From the NCBI GenBank assembly GCA_003516705.1, contig DPCJ01000199.1, positions 20,605 through 50,818 on the forward strand: a stretch of 30,214 bases of DNA, in the 5' to 3' direction. This document shows positions 29,767 through 30,214 of this stretch, piece by piece; within the stretch, counting starts at the first letter, position 1; each line of letters starts with the position of its first letter. The translations under genes and the position numbers were made by a program. Source of the DNA: Prolixibacteraceae bacterium. Its GTDB lineage: Bacteria > Bacteroidota > Bacteroidia > Bacteroidales > Prolixibacteraceae. The notes under the pieces were generated by a model. It saw nothing but the letters and a program-made list of their open reading frames with translations. It was not told the origin of the DNA and ran no database searches.

Positions 29767-30214
29767 ATGTTTAAAATAATCAAACCAATAATTGTTTTGC
29801 TCTTTGTTTGCTCCTGGCTTAAAACAAGCGCGGAGATCAGTAAAAAAATTACTATTTCGGGTTGCATAATTGATACATTGACCCGACAGCCAATTGAATT
29901 TGTATCAGTAGCAGTTTATAAGAAGATTGATAATTCTCTGGTAACCGGAACAGTTACCAATCAAAAAGGTGAATACATTTTAGAACTATCACCTGCAAAA
30001 TATACCATCAAGTCGAGTTTTGTTGGATACAAAAGCAAGACAGTGCCTGTTGACCTGACAAGTACTTCAATTGGTAAAATCGAGCCTATCGAATTAAGCA
30101 ATTCCGCTGTTTCAATTGATGAAGTTCAGGTGACAGGCAACAGGGTAGAAAAGCAAATCAGCATCGAAAAAACCAAAATTGATGTATCTAAAAATATTTC
30201 GTCAGTCTCGGGTA
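29767..30214 (+). CDS. Outer-membrane receptor, N-terminal part (cut by window edge)
   Basis: The frame is open from ATG 29767 to the last base, 149 codons. A signal peptide (IIKPIIVLLFVCSWLKTSAE) is followed by a CarboxypepD_reg-like domain: ITISGCIIDTLTRQPIEFVS, TNQKGEYILELSPAKYTIKS and FVGYKSKTV. The start of the plug is DEVQVTGNRVEKQISIEKTK. This is the organisation of TonB-dependent or outer-membrane beta-barrel receptor proteins of Bacteroidota. It lies 17 bases after the CDF gene, so a link to metal handling is suggested by position. Confidence 0.85.
   Translation, partial: MFKIIKPIIVLLFVCSWLKTSAEISKKITISGCIIDTLTRQPIEFVSVAVYKKIDNSLVTGTVTNQKGEYILELSPAKYTIKSSFVGYKSKTVPVDLTSTSIGKIEPIELSNSAVSIDEVQVTGNRVEKQISIEKTKIDVSKNISSVSG

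Larger units (their letters stand above)
17401..30214. mobile_element. Integrative mobilizable element (left part, right end not in window)
   Basis: The gene order is that of a mobilizable element: HTH regulator, tyrosine recombinase, membrane protein, excisionase-like HTH, replication-like pair, ParA-like ATPase, oriT, MobC, relaxase, then probable arsenical and metal cargo. No mating-pore or coupling-protein genes are visible, so transfer would need a helper element. The left limit is placed just after the dnaK terminator because everything to its right is accessory. The exact junction is uncertain. Cargo membership beyond about 25000 is inferred from adjacency, since the right end was not seen. 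Confidence 0.75.

Noticed and set aside
1..30214. CRISPR array, tRNA or rRNA
   Set aside because: No spaced identical repeats of CRISPR size and no cloverleaf or rRNA-like stretches were seen on reading.

Overview
This looks like chromosomal DNA from a Bacteroidota bacterium, most like the Bacteroidia / Prolixibacteraceae-Marinilabiliaceae side, though the genus is inference. The reasons are TAnnTTTG-type -7 boxes before several genes, a DUF4369-TlpA lipoprotein, a DUF5522-fmt pair, an etfB-etfA-acyl-CoA dehydrogenase operon and a Bacteroidetes-style integrase and MobC/relaxase set.

Positions 1-17400 are ordinary host chromosome. In order they hold: an etfBA-acyl-CoA dehydrogenase operon (left edge cut); a TlpA-like lipoprotein; an EamA permease; a minus-strand MNT/HEPN pair and a hypothetical; DUF5522 plus fmt; a small membrane protein divergent from an ECF sigma factor with a coupled membrane partner; a LysM glucosaminidase; cytidine deaminase; an RluA-type pseudouridine synthase and panB; a secreted Tyr/Trp-rich protein; a DUF5009-type membrane acyltransferase; and dnaK with a strong terminator. 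Two regulatory points stand out. The divergent sigma-factor intergenic region carries two copies of GCAACATTTTT-N12-GTC pointing outward. A near-consensus sigma-54 promoter lies 5' of dnaK.

From about 17400 to the right edge the window enters an integrated mobilizable element. It starts just after the dnaK terminator with short repeats. Then come a double-HTH protein with a zinc-binding motif, a tyrosine recombinase, a two-TM protein, an excisionase-like HTH protein, a putative replication-initiation protein with a DnaC-like ATPase, a ParA-like ATPase with a single-TM partner and a small protein, an oriT-like hairpin, MobC and a relaxase. No type IV coupling protein or mating-pore genes are visible, so it would need a helper.

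After a frameshifted gene remnant, the probable cargo begins. It comprises an ArsR repressor, ArsE/ArsF/ArsG-type genes, an ArsP-like DUF318 permease, a rhodanese, a second ArsR-family regulator, a CzcD-like CDF transporter and the first 149 codons of an outer-membrane receptor. The same operator-like palindrome GTTCGT-N6-ACGAAC precedes both the first arsR and the permease, suggesting one repressor controls the two units. No arsC, arsB/acr3, arsM or arsH is visible, so the cassette looks aimed at organoarsenicals or soft metals rather than at plain arsenate, but it continues past the window. The right end of the element is not seen.
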